A stretch of 18,567 bases of DNA from Candidatus Bipolaricaulota bacterium (GTDB taxonomy: Bacteria; Bipolaricaulota; Bipolaricaulia; M55B111). The position numbers were made by a program, and so were the translations under genes. Below are positions 5,816 to 13,526 of the stretch, piece after piece. Every line of letters begins with the position of its first letter. The stretch's first letter is position 1. The notes under the pieces were generated by a model. It searched no databases. It had not been told where the DNA came from and saw nothing but the letters and a program-made list of their open reading frames with translations. The stretch covers positions 1-18,567 of the forward strand of contig JAGXLP010000008.1 in NCBI GenBank assembly GCA_018334615.1, written 5' to 3'.

Positions 5816-6728
5816 CATGAGCCTCCTTGTCTTCTGTGAGCTCAATAAAGACATCTTCCAGGGAGCGTTCCTTCCTTTCTACCTCTTGTACTTCTATACC
5901 TTCTCCCGCAAGGGTCGTGAGAATTTGAGAACTCTTATCCGTCGGGCAATCGACAAAAGCTCTGTCATCGGAAATCTCCACCCCATTAACATAATCAAGT
6001 TCCGATACAACATCAGATATCCGTTCCATAGTCTCCTTCGCTGCGGTAACTATAACTCCGCTGGTTTCCCTCAGCAGCTGCGAAACGTGACTTTCATTTA
6101 TCAGCCGGCCGTCCTTCAGAACACCAACCCGGGAACAAACCTCCTGAACCTCATTTAACAGATGTGAGGACAGAAATATTGTTTTCCCTCTACCGCCCAG
6201 GTTTTTTATCGCATCTCTAACTTCGACCCTCCCCTTCGGATCTAGTCCGTTGGTCGGCTCGTCCAGTATGTACAGATCGGGATCTTTGATGTAGGCGGAA
6301 GCCAGCGCGAGCCTTCGTTTCATGCCGGCGGAAAAATTGCTGAACTTCAACCCCGCTTTTTCCCTTAAATTAACCAGTTGAAGTCCTTCTTCCACCGACA
6401 TGTGGTCACCTTTAGGAAGCAAATCTCTAAACAGATTCAGGTTTTCTCTTCCTGACAGGTGAGGATAAAAGGCGGGATTACCAAGGACGGAACCAATTCG
6501 GGGTAAAACTTGAGCGACGCCGTCGGCAACTCGGTGGCCAAAGACATGGACCTTCCCGTCGGTCGGGGAAATCAAATCGAGAATCAATCGAATGGTGGTA
6601 GTTTTACCCGCCCCGTTGGGGCCAAGGAAACCGTATATATCTCCTTCGTTTACCGTTAGGTCAACATTGTTTAGTGCCAACAATTTTTTATACCTTTTGG
6701 TCAGACCTTTCGTCTTTATAGCTTCCAT
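5808..6728 (-). CDS. ABC transporter ATP-binding protein
   Basis: This 306-residue ATPase drives the neighbouring ABC-2 permease. Walker A is GPNGAGKTT (36-44), the signature is FSAGMKRRLALA (132-143, a BcrA-like variant of LSGGQ), Walker B is LYILDEPTNGLDP (152-164), and the switch histidine is H189 in SSHLL. The GNPAFYPHLSGRENL segment (83-97) occupies the Q-loop region and lacks the usual glutamine, as often seen in BcrA/CcmA-like proteins. About 85 residues after the nucleotide-binding domain form the accessory C-terminal domain, ending in RSLEDVFIELT, which is typical of this subfamily. GAGGAGGT lies 5 bases before the ATG. It forms a two-gene operon with the permease. A long untranslated, hairpin-rich stretch lies upstream. 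Confidence 0.93.
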   Translation of the reverse strand: MEAIKTKGLTKRYKKLLALNNVDLTVNEGDIYGFLGPNGAGKTTTIRLILDLISPTDGKVHVFGHRVADGVAQVLPRIGSVLGNPAFYPHLSGRENLNLFRDLLPKGDHMSVEEGLQLVNLREKAGLKFSNFSAGMKRRLALASAYIKDPDLYILDEPTNGLDPKGRVEVRDAIKNLGGRGKTIFLSSHLLNEVQEVCSRVGVLKDGRLINESHVSQLLRETSGVIVTAAKETMERISDVVSELDYVNGVEISDDRAFVDCPTDKSSQILTTLAGEGIEVQEVERKERSLEDVFIELTEDKEAHDE

Positions 6729-7131
6729 GGTCTACCTCCTCTGCCATTGACGTATTTCGCTTTATCGAAAACACTGTAAAACCTATGTTTTTCAAGCTAG
6801 ATTTTAGTGAATGCCAGTCAGTCCTACCAGGTGGATATTCATCTCTATTTCATTTCCCAACGGCGTTTAGAAGTTTATCCCAGGTTAAACTTTTTCTTAA
6901 TCCAGATTAAATTTACCAAAACTTGCCTGGAACCCAATCCAGGGTCTCACCGAAACTCAGCTTTCGGTTCCCCGAATTCCACTCTGGTAAACAATCCCCA
7001 CTCGTTCTGGAACCTAACTTTAAAATGGGCAGCAAATTGTTAAATATCAGGAAAAAACTTTTATAGGTTGTTGAGTGGAGTTGATAATGTGGGAAGCAAA
7101 CATCAAGGGTAAGATACTTAAGTTTTTTACT
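6729..7131. other. Gene-free, hairpin-rich spacer
   Basis: No convincing gene is present; the short open frames have no family features and no ribosome-binding site. Several perfect stems occur: AAGTTTA/TAAACTT (6871-6877 with 6886-6892), TTTACCA/TGGTAAA (6912-6918 with 6985-6991) enclosing CCTGG/CCAGG (6926-6930 with 6939-6943), and ACCGAAA/TTTCGGT (6949-6955 with 6962-6968). Together the last three resemble a three-way junction. On the minus strand, a candidate promoter (TTATCA 7087-7082, 16-base spacer, TATAAA 7065-7060) would transcribe this stretch toward the ABC ATPase gene as a leader of about 320 bases. The alternative is a separate small RNA or decayed sequence. Confidence 0.4.
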
Positions 7132-7163
7132 AAAGAAGGGGCACAGCAAAAATGCTGCGCCCC
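7132..7163 (-). terminator. Terminator after the DPSL gene
   Basis: GGGGCACAGCA (7138-7148) and TGCTGCGCCCC (7153-7163) form, as minus-strand RNA, an 11-bp stem with one G-U pair and a 4-base loop, followed by TTCTTT. It begins 22 bases beyond the DPSL stop codon. Confidence 0.8.
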
Positions 7164-7184
7164 CTGTTTTTGGAATCTAGTGGT

Positions 7185-7742
7185 TTACTTGTTCTGAATG
7201 AATTTAGACACGTAAGGGCTGACTCCGGGTTCGCCCCTCCGATAGTGCCCGGAAGGTTCTCCCGTTAGAATTTCCTCAAACCAGGCCTCGTGTTCTGTTT
7301 CCTCGTGCAATATGGCCGTGGAGAGTTCGTAGGTTCTGGGGTCTTTTCCTCGCGTGTAATTACAAATATCGGTGTAGACGCCTACGGCGCATCGCTCCGC
7401 GTCAAGCAATACTTCAAGCAGGTTTTCCGTAGTTTCTTCATCGGGCAACCTGGCATCCATACAGGCAGCTCTGTCCGAAAATTCCTTTATGTCGTTGGGC
7501 AAAGTTCCGCCCAGCTCGTAAATCCTTGGGACGAGGGCCTCGAAGTGGTTTCTATCCTCCAGCCTGGCATCCTCGACTATCTCTTTTATAGATTCGCCTT
7601 CGAGCCCCACAGCGTGAGTCCGAAGGTTTGTGTAATAATAATAAGTGGTAAATTCCGCCGCCGCGGCGTCAACTAACTTTTCCTTAAGTTGAGCAACGTC
7701 TATACCGGCTTTCTCGATTAATTCTACGTTCCTTTTCGCCAT
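7185..7742 (-). CDS. Dps-like (DPSL, thioferritin-type) ferritin-fold protein
   Basis: This 185-residue ferritin-like protein protects against peroxide by oxidising iron inside a small cage. Di-iron ligands are visible in a four-helix arrangement: E30 (AAAAEFTTYYYYTNLR), E62 and H66 (LEDRNHFEAL), E116 (DAERC), and E148, H151 within HEETEHEAWF. C118 and C127 in ERCAVGVYTDICNYTRGKDPRTYEL (residues 116-140) are the paired cysteines that distinguish DPSL proteins of archaea and anaerobes from true Dps and from bacterioferritin. The tail PSGHYRRGEPGVSPYV is also typical. GGGAGG lies 5 bases before the ATG. The gene has its own promoter and terminator, so it is monocistronic. It is a second iron-oxidising cage in the window, distinct from EncFtn. 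Confidence 0.87.
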   Translation of the reverse strand: MAKRNVELIEKAGIDVAQLKEKLVDAAAAEFTTYYYYTNLRTHAVGLEGESIKEIVEDARLEDRNHFEALVPRIYELGGTLPNDIKEFSDRAACMDARLPDEETTENLLEVLLDAERCAVGVYTDICNYTRGKDPRTYELSTAILHEETEHEAWFEEILTGEPSGHYRRGEPGVSPYVSKFIQNK

Positions 7743-7784
7743 TTTTACCTCCCTTTAGAAGATTTTCTCGAACAACTTGTCATA

Positions 7785-7812
7785 ATTATATAATAATCAT
7801 TTTAAATAACAA
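7785..7812 (-). promoter_or_regulatory. Promoter of the DPSL gene
   Basis: On the minus strand TTGTTA (7812-7807) and TATAAT (7790-7785) are separated by 16 bases, about 43 bases before the start codon. The surrounding sequence is strongly AT-rich with ATAAT-type repeats and a palindromic ATAATTAT, which could hold a Fur- or PerR-type operator, but I could not align it convincingly with either consensus. Confidence 0.55.
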
Positions 7813-7836
7813 GGTAATTCGAATTATTTACTATAG

Positions 7837-8412
7837 CTAATCGTCCCACCCGTTGAAGTGAATGATATTTTCTGACGGTCTCTTGGGAACGTGAAACACA
7901 CCCTCTTTATCAAGCCAGTAGTCTATCTCCGGGGTTCCGTCCTCCAGTACAACTTCTTGGTCCGGATAACCAAGGCCGACAGCGAGATCAAGCCTGTGGT
8001 CGCCTGGAATCCCAAGTAGTGTCTCGATGGACTCGTACTCAAGCGCTCCCAGTATACAGGACCCCAATCCCGTATCCACCGCTCCAAGACAGATATTGCC
8101 CGCAGCTAAACCGACATCGTAATCCGCTGTCACCGGCTTTACACCTTCGTTAACCAAAATAAAGACGTAAGCACGTGGTCTCTCCTCCGGACCCGGGTTC
8201 CAATCCACGGCACCAGCCCAGCTGGTATAATCGAAAATCTTCCGCTCCAAGTCGGGCTTGTCCACTATTACAAATTCAAGCGGTTGTTTGTTCATACCGC
8301 TGGGCGCCAGCCGAGCATAATCCACCAATTCCTCCAGCACGTCCCGAGGAATTCGCCTATCCTGAAATTTTCTGACGCTCCTCCTTGAACGAATTGCTTC
8401 GGATACCTTCAT
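7837..8412 (-). CDS. Nitroreductase-family FMN oxidoreductase
   Basis: This 191-residue protein has the nitroreductase fold: an N-terminal RSRRSVRKF (9-16) that contacts FMN phosphate, APSGMNKQPLEFVIV (36-50), and the glycine-rich GLAAGNICLGAVDTGLGSCILG segment around residues 102-123 (read from the translation in short pieces). These FMN-dependent dimers use NAD(P)H to reduce nitro compounds, quinones, flavins or other acceptors; the physiological substrate cannot be read from sequence. The length is normal for the compact subfamily. AGGAGGT lies 6 bases before the ATG. It follows accC on the same strand after about 166 AT-rich bases, so it may be a separate unit. Its placement beside DPSL suggests a general redox role, but this is inference. 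Confidence 0.9.
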   Translation of the reverse strand: MKVSEAIRSRRSVRKFQDRRIPRDVLEELVDYARLAPSGMNKQPLEFVIVDKPDLERKIFDYTSWAGAVDWNPGPEERPRAYVFILVNEGVKPVTADYDVGLAAGNICLGAVDTGLGSCILGALEYESIETLLGIPGDHRLDLAVGLGYPDQEVVLEDGTPEIDYWLDKEGVFHVPKRPSENIIHFNGWDD

Positions 8413-8578
8413 TGGTTTACCTCCTAAGACTTATTGAAAAAAATTTAGAAACAAATTAAATTTATGCCTTAAAGTTTGTAGTTACCCAAACTCGTTAAGA
8501 ACGCCTTTCAGCGCTAAAATATGGAGCTATTGACTACCGAGAGAGTATTGAAGGATAAGAATTTCAGTCCGCAGTATA

Positions 8579-9937
8579 CTAAACCCTTTCTTCCGTGCCG
8601 GTTTTTTCCATAAACTGATCGAGGAAAGTAATAGAGTAATCGCCCGTTCTGAATTTTTTCTGACGTATCAGGTCCAGGTGGAGGTCCACGTTTGTCTTCA
8701 CCCCTTCTATCCGAAATCGGCGAAGAGCCGAAATCGCTTTTGTAATTGTATCGTAACGCCGGTCAGCGGTAACAATCAGCTTTCCAAGAAGGGAATCATA
8801 GTAGGGAAACACCTCGGCTCCATCATAAATCCAGGTATCAAGCCTCACACCGTGTCCACCAGGCAACTGTTTGAGATCTATTCGTCCGGAAGATGGCATA
8901 AACTCGTTTTTTGGATCCTCCGCGTTTATCCGAAATTCCATCGAATGTCCACGAAGGTCAGAATACCTCGTAACTTCGAGGTCCTCACCCTGGGCCAGCT
9001 TTATTTGTTCCTTAACGAGGTTGACCCCGGAAATTTCTTCCGAAACCGGATGTTCTACCTGAATCCTGGCGTTTAATTCCATGAAATAGTAGTTCTCATC
9101 GTCATCAACCAAAAACTCCACGGTTCCCAGACTGCTGTAATCAAACTCCCGAGCAATCTCCAGAGCCGACTCCCGGAGTTCATCTCTTGTGGATTGGGAG
9201 ATTCCGGGGGCAGGTGCCTCTTCGATAATTTTCTGGTGCCTTCGCTGGGTCGAACATTCTCTCTCTCCTACGTGTCCATAATTTCCGTGTTCGTCCGCGA
9301 TTACCTGAACCTCAATATGTTTTGGTTGATTGAGATACTGTTCGAGATAGAGTGAACCATCACCAAAGGAAATTTCTGCCTCTTTACTACTTGCCTGAAA
9401 CCCATTGACCAATTCCTCCTCATTACGAGCAAGCCTCATACCCCTGCCACCCCCACCGTAGGCAGCCTTGAGGATAAGAGGGAATTCCAGGTTTTTCGCC
9501 TCCTCCCTCAGCTCATCCTCACTGGAAATCGCCATTTTAGTACCGGGGAGAACCTCGGCCCCCGCCTGTTCGGCTACCTTTTTGGACTCGAGTTTATCCC
9601 CGGCAGTCTCAAGAACAGAAGAGGGGGGTCCGATAAACTTTATGTCGTGGCCCTCACAAATCTCGGCAAAATGAGAGTTCTCCGAGAGGAATCCGTAACC
9701 AGGGTGGATGGCATCCGCGCCACTTATATCGGCGGCCCCAATTATTGAAGGTAGGTTTAAGTAACTTTCCTTTGGTTCTTTCGGTCCAATACAGTAAGCT
9801 TCGTCGGCCAGGTCAACGTGGAGTTGGTTTTTATCCGGCTTTGAATAAATTGCAACCGTACTCAGGCCTAATTCTCTCGCCGCTTCGATTATCCTTAGGG
9901 CGATCTCGCCTCTGTTCGCAACCAGTATCTTTTCCAA
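8579..9937 (-). CDS. accC: Acetyl-CoA carboxylase, biotin carboxylase subunit
   Basis: This 452-residue enzyme carboxylates the biotin carried by AccB using ATP and bicarbonate, the first half-reaction of malonyl-CoA formation. The N-terminal KILVANRGEIALRII opens the biotin-carboxylase domain. HPGYGFLSEN, the ATP-grasp glycine loop GGGGRGM, ERECSTQRRHQKIIEEAPAP and NARIQVEHPVSE follow in order, and EFRINAED lies in the C-terminal domain. Catalytic residues corresponding to E. coli E288, R292 and R338 are present. The usual T in MNTRIQVEH is A here. The start is TTG at 9937, one base after the accB stop, with AAGG upstream, indicating tight coupling. The carboxyltransferase genes accA/accD are not in the window. 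Pyruvate-carboxylase-type use of this subunit is less likely given the adjacent BCCP. Confidence 0.95.
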   Translation of the reverse strand: MEKILVANRGEIALRIIEAARELGLSTVAIYSKPDKNQLHVDLADEAYCIGPKEPKESYLNLPSIIGAADISGADAIHPGYGFLSENSHFAEICEGHDIKFIGPPSSVLETAGDKLESKKVAEQAGAEVLPGTKMAISSEDELREEAKNLEFPLILKAAYGGGGRGMRLARNEEELVNGFQASSKEAEISFGDGSLYLEQYLNQPKHIEVQVIADEHGNYGHVGERECSTQRRHQKIIEEAPAPGISQSTRDELRESALEIAREFDYSSLGTVEFLVDDDENYYFMELNARIQVEHPVSEEISGVNLVKEQIKLAQGEDLEVTRYSDLRGHSMEFRINAEDPKNEFMPSSGRIDLKQLPGGHGVRLDTWIYDGAEVFPYYDSLLGKLIVTADRRYDTITKAISALRRFRIEGVKTNVDLHLDLIRQKKFRTGDYSITFLDQFMEKTGTEERV

Positions 9938-9938
9938 T

Positions 9939-10439
9939 CTAACTAACCTTGTCCGAGGGCATCAGTATAAACAATTCCTGCCCGTACTCTACGGGATCGC
10001 CATCCTCAACGCAGACTTCCACAACTTCTCCATCCTTATTCGCTTTCACCTCGTTCATCACCTTCATCGCTTCCACGATACAGACCGTATCACCTTCACC
10101 TACCTCATCACCCACTGAAACGTAAGGAGGGTCATCCGGAGAGGGACTACGGAAGAAAGTACCAACTATAGGAGAGGTGATCGTGACTTTCTCTTCCACA
10201 TCTTCCGAGGGCCCTTCCAGTTCCGACGGGGTTTTTTCCTGGTTCTTTCGATCCGATATTTCGCTCTGTTCCTCGCTTACTCTATGCTGTATTTCATTAT
10301 CCATCCGGGAACTTCTTCTGCTCCCGGAATTTTTCTTTAACGTAACCTGATAATCATTCTGGCTGACGCTTATTTCGGTCAAATTGGAGTCTTCAAAAAG
10401 TTCAATAATCTCTTTCATCTGTTCTATATTTAAATCCAT
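9939..10439 (-). CDS. accB: Biotin carboxyl carrier protein of acetyl-CoA carboxylase
   Basis: This protein of about 166 residues has an N-terminal helical segment (MDLNIEQMKEIIELFEDS), a charged flexible linker, and a C-terminal biotinyl domain. The domain has the EAMKVMNE motif, whose lysine is biotinylated. It also has the bacterial BCCP thumb region (SPSPDDPPYVSVGD). It carries carboxybiotin between AccC and the carboxyltransferase. An in-frame ATG at 10448 is also possible; the ATG at 10439 matches the family N-terminus. Both lie within about 20 bases of the predicted transcription start, leaving little or no room for a standard ribosome-binding site. It is the first gene of the accBC operon. 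Confidence 0.95.
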   Translation of the reverse strand: MDLNIEQMKEIIELFEDSNLTEISVSQNDYQVTLKKNSGSRRSSRMDNEIQHRVSEEQSEISDRKNQEKTPSELEGPSEDVEEKVTITSPIVGTFFRSPSPDDPPYVSVGDEVGEGDTVCIVEAMKVMNEVKANKDGEVVEVCVEDGDPVEYGQELFILMPSDKVS

Positions 10440-10462
10440 AGACACCATTCCCGGTTGAGCAA

Positions 10463-10491
10463 AGGATACAGGGACTAACTTTATCTGTCAA
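10463..10491 (-). promoter_or_regulatory. Promoter of accBC
   Basis: On the minus strand a perfect -35 box TTGACA (10491-10486) is followed after 17 bases by TATCCT (10468-10463). The predicted start is near 10456, so the 5' leader is only about 8 bases (ATG 10448) or 17 bases (ATG 10439). A perfect 8-bp inverted repeat (CGGAGAAA 10492-10499 with TTTCTCCG 10526-10533) abuts the -35 box and may be a regulator site. Confidence 0.7.
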
Positions 10492-10533
10492 CGGAGAAAG
10501 TTAAGGACCAATCGGGCTTCCCCGGTTTCTCCG
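10492..10533. repeat. Inverted repeat abutting the accBC promoter
   Basis: CGGAGAAA and TTTCTCCG flank 26 bases that themselves contain CGGG/CCCG. The arms begin immediately next to the accB -35 box. It could be an operator or a hairpin ending an RNA from the other strand; no FapR-like consensus was recognised. Confidence 0.45.
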
Positions 10534-10719
10534 ACATTGCAATAATAAATCCTCGAATCTATAATTATCAACAATAGCAGCGGGGGGTTACTTGTTTTAC
10601 TTTGAGTTTAATTACGTCTACTGCTGAAAGTATCTTAGTTAATTTAGCCAACACGATAGGAATGAATAAACGAGGTTTGTAATCTTTACATTTAGCCCTC
10701 CAGTTTCCTGAGGAGGAAT

Positions 10720-13518
10720 ATGAAAATCCTAAATTTACTATCCACCAGGACTCACCCGACCGTTATATTAACCCTTGCCCTTCTTTTAATTTTCCCGTTT
10801 TATTCATCGGCCCGGGCGGGGAAGGTCAACTACCAAATCGACGCTAGATTGGAGGAAGGTAACCACCTGATAACGGGGAACGAGACAATTGAACTTACCA
10901 ACTCACTGAACGACGGGGTTTCGGAAGTAGTCTTGATATTATCCGCTAACCTGTACAGGCAACCAAACCCTCATCTAAGCAAGATCAACCTGGATAGTTT
11001 ATATCCCGCCGGATTCGATCCCGGCTGGACGAAAGTGAACAAAATAACCGGCCCGGGCGGAAATAAATTAACCTACGAAATGGAGCAGTTACCTCCAGCG
11101 AAGCAGACTTTTTCTCTGGAAAATACCGTTGTTCGAGTTAAATTGGCAGACGAATTGGGCCCCGGGGAAAGGACGACGTTAAATCTTCAGTTTACTACCA
11201 AGTTTCCAAGAAAGAAAGCCGGGGATGAGGAGCTATACAAAGGAGTTTACACCTGGAGATTCGGATGGTATCCAATGTTAGCTCCGGCGGAATGGTGGAG
11301 AGGATACCAGGAACAGGTATACAGCCAGACGAAGATGGAAAACGCAAATTTCCAGGTAAAGCTCAACGTCCCGGAGGATTTCACCGGGGTAGGTAACGTG
11401 GCATCCCAATCGGGTCAAACCGGGGAATCCAAGAGGAAGACCTTAAAAATGGACTTGTCTTCGGCCCGCTCCTTTCCTCTAGTAATCAGTTCCAATTACC
11501 GAAAGACAGTAGAAGAATTCAAGAGATACACGGTCGAAGTATTACACCTTCCCGGCTATCAGGAAGAGGCAAGGCTCCTGTCTTCATACGCAAACGAAAT
11601 ATTAAATTTTTATTCGGAAAGGTTTGGAAAATACGAGCGAGAAAAACTGACCTTTGCCCAGAGTCCCAAATCAGGATATTTCGGGATGGCAGCCGACGGG
11701 TTAATAGTACTCGGTGGTTCCTTCTTCACGGAAAAAGAGCTGGCTCTATCAACTATTACAAACAGGCTTTCCGAATACCTAATTGCGCACGAAATCGCAC
11801 ACCAGTGGTTTGGCATTGGTGTCGGGGCGGATTTGAATTCTCAAAACTGGATCAGCGAGGCTTTCGCCGAATTTTTATCCCTTCGATATTTTCATAGCAA
11901 GTACCCGGAGTACAAACCGAACCTTTTCCGGTTCGAGAGAAAAGGGTTTATAAGAAACGCGATAGAATCCCAGCTTGGCTATATCAACCTGAAAGAGCAT
12001 ATGTTTGAACTTCCGTACATAGTGAACTTTCAACAGGGGTTCGACGAGGCGGTAATTAAGCCTGCCCAAGACGTAAAGTACGCCAACGCGACCCAGACCA
12101 GGGTCTATAAGAAGGGTTTCATGATCCTCCGAACTCTGGAAGAGGCTATAGGCAAAAAGAAGATGGATAAACTTATAAGCAGAATTTACGAAAAGTATGG
12201 AGACAGGATTATTAACGTAGAGATGCTTGCCAACGAGGCCCGCGAAGTTGCCGGGGACAAAGTTCCCGACCATTTCTTCCAGGAATGGCTCTTCTCCGAC
12301 GGTTACCTGGACTACGGAATAGAAAAGGTTACGACGGAAAAGCTGTCCAACGGAGAGTACCTCAATGAGATTACCGTAACGAAGAACGGAACCCTGACGA
12401 CGCCAGTGGAGTTGAAAGCCACGTTGACTTCGGGGACCACGGTGACCAAAACAGTTACACTTGAGTCAAAACGAAGATCCATCCTCCTGAAAAAACCAGA
12501 AAAAGTTGAAAAAGCAACCATAGATCCCGACGGAGCGGTTATGGACGTAAACCGCCTTAACAACCACTACCCGCGAAAGGTAGATATTTCTCTCGGGGAA
12601 AACAGGCTGCCTCTGGACGCTTACTTTGTGATGGTGGGCCCGGGGACAATTACCGGAAGAACGCCAAACAGGGCTATGCTGTCCATCGGTCCGGGCCTCT
12701 CTTCTCAGGGAAGTCTGAACCTCAATAGAAATCTTACGATTTCCGGCGGGTTCAGGGCAGAGATTAACAAATTATCCGAATTCGATATAACCGACTTACA
12801 CGCCTGGTTTCAATCCAGCTTCGATTTCTGGTCTAAACCTGCCACCGGCTATGCAAGCCAATACTGGCTCCAGAATAGTTCTCTGGATCTTCAGTACGAG
12901 AGATTCCCGGGGGACGGGGAACGAACCTACAACCTGTTTGGAATCAGGGGAAACCTGTCTCAATCCATAGAGGAAAACTGGTCTCTAAGTCTCGGTTCCA
13001 CTTTTACCCTGGGGGGAACAGCCAAATTTAGCCTATCGGCATCGGAGACGGCGAGAATCCTCCCAAATATGTACCTGAACTTTTCCGCAAACCTTGGCCT
13101 TAGCCCGAGCGACCTCCCCGACATCCTAAAATTCAACTTACCAGAACTAAAAAGCTACGGCGAATGGAAAGAAAGAAGATTTGATGCCCCGATCTGGCAA
13201 AAATATTCCTACCCCGGTAATTACAAGGTATTCTCGAAGATATCCCTCGAATTCCCGATATCAACCGACGATAAATACTATCTCGGCAGTCTGGCGCTAA
13301 TTACTCAGGTTAAACAGAGGATCTTTGTCTCCGGAGGAGATACCTGGAACTCTCCAGATGATATAAGCCTGGAGGCGTTCAAATACGAAGGTGGAGCCGA
13401 GTTGTCTATCCAGGGAAAGACGCTGGGGGGTTTATTACCCTTTGATTTAGTGTTTGGCTACGCTTATCATGGTCAGGATAAAGGAAAACCATACTTTAAC
13501 ATTTCCCTGAACCTTTAG
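10720..13518 (+). CDS. Exported M1-family metallopeptidase with C-terminal beta-rich (barrel-like) region
   Basis: This 932-residue protein has a signal peptide (hydrophobic about 13-28, likely cleavage after SARA near residue 33). An M1-type N-terminal beta domain follows (about 35-250), then the gluzincin zinc site HEIAH (357-361) with the third ligand E380 in WISEAF at the canonical spacing, so the peptidase is probably active. The usual GAMEN exopeptidase loop is replaced by YFGMAADG (320-327), which lacks its glutamate, so strict aminopeptidase specificity is uncertain. Residues from about 620 to the end are rich in alternating polar and hydrophobic strands and finish in YFNISLNL, resembling an outer-membrane barrel terminus. 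M1 enzymes normally lack such an extension. AGGAGG lies just before the ATG. pheT follows after 8 bases. Confidence 0.85.
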   Translation: MKILNLLSTRTHPTVILTLALLLIFPFYSSARAGKVNYQIDARLEEGNHLITGNETIELTNSLNDGVSEVVLILSANLYRQPNPHLSKINLDSLYPAGFDPGWTKVNKITGPGGNKLTYEMEQLPPAKQTFSLENTVVRVKLADELGPGERTTLNLQFTTKFPRKKAGDEELYKGVYTWRFGWYPMLAPAEWWRGYQEQVYSQTKMENANFQVKLNVPEDFTGVGNVASQSGQTGESKRKTLKMDLSSARSFPLVISSNYRKTVEEFKRYTVEVLHLPGYQEEARLLSSYANEILNFYSERFGKYEREKLTFAQSPKSGYFGMAADGLIVLGGSFFTEKELALSTITNRLSEYLIAHEIAHQWFGIGVGADLNSQNWISEAFAEFLSLRYFHSKYPEYKPNLFRFERKGFIRNAIESQLGYINLKEHMFELPYIVNFQQGFDEAVIKPAQDVKYANATQTRVYKKGFMILRTLEEAIGKKKMDKLISRIYEKYGDRIINVEMLANEAREVAGDKVPDHFFQEWLFSDGYLDYGIEKVTTEKLSNGEYLNEITVTKNGTLTTPVELKATLTSGTTVTKTVTLESKRRSILLKKPEKVEKATIDPDGAVMDVNRLNNHYPRKVDISLGENRLPLDAYFVMVGPGTITGRTPNRAMLSIGPGLSSQGSLNLNRNLTISGGFRAEINKLSEFDITDLHAWFQSSFDFWSKPATGYASQYWLQNSSLDLQYERFPGDGERTYNLFGIRGNLSQSIEENWSLSLGSTFTLGGTAKFSLSASETARILPNMYLNFSANLGLSPSDLPDILKFNLPELKSYGEWKERRFDAPIWQKYSYPGNYKVFSKISLEFPISTDDKYYLGSLALITQVKQRIFVSGGDTWNSPDDISLEAFKYEGGAELSIQGKTLGGLLPFDLVFGYAYHGQDKGKPYFNISLNL

Positions 13519-13526
13519 GAGGAGCG

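Noticed and set aside
6805..6832. Possible third copy of the structured element (TAGTGA followed 22 bases later by CCAGGT, as in copy B)
   Set aside because: The matching left inner-stem arm, the 16-bp stem and the 3' hairpin are all missing, so this is probably chance.
6871..7010. T-box riboswitch upstream of the exporter
   Set aside because: The conserved T-box sequence (TGG-ACCGCG type) and a specifier loop are not present on either strand.
6807..7149. Overlapping 78-codon frames on both strands in the gene-free spacer
   Set aside because: Neither has a ribosome-binding site, family motif or neighbour logic, and both run through perfect hairpins.
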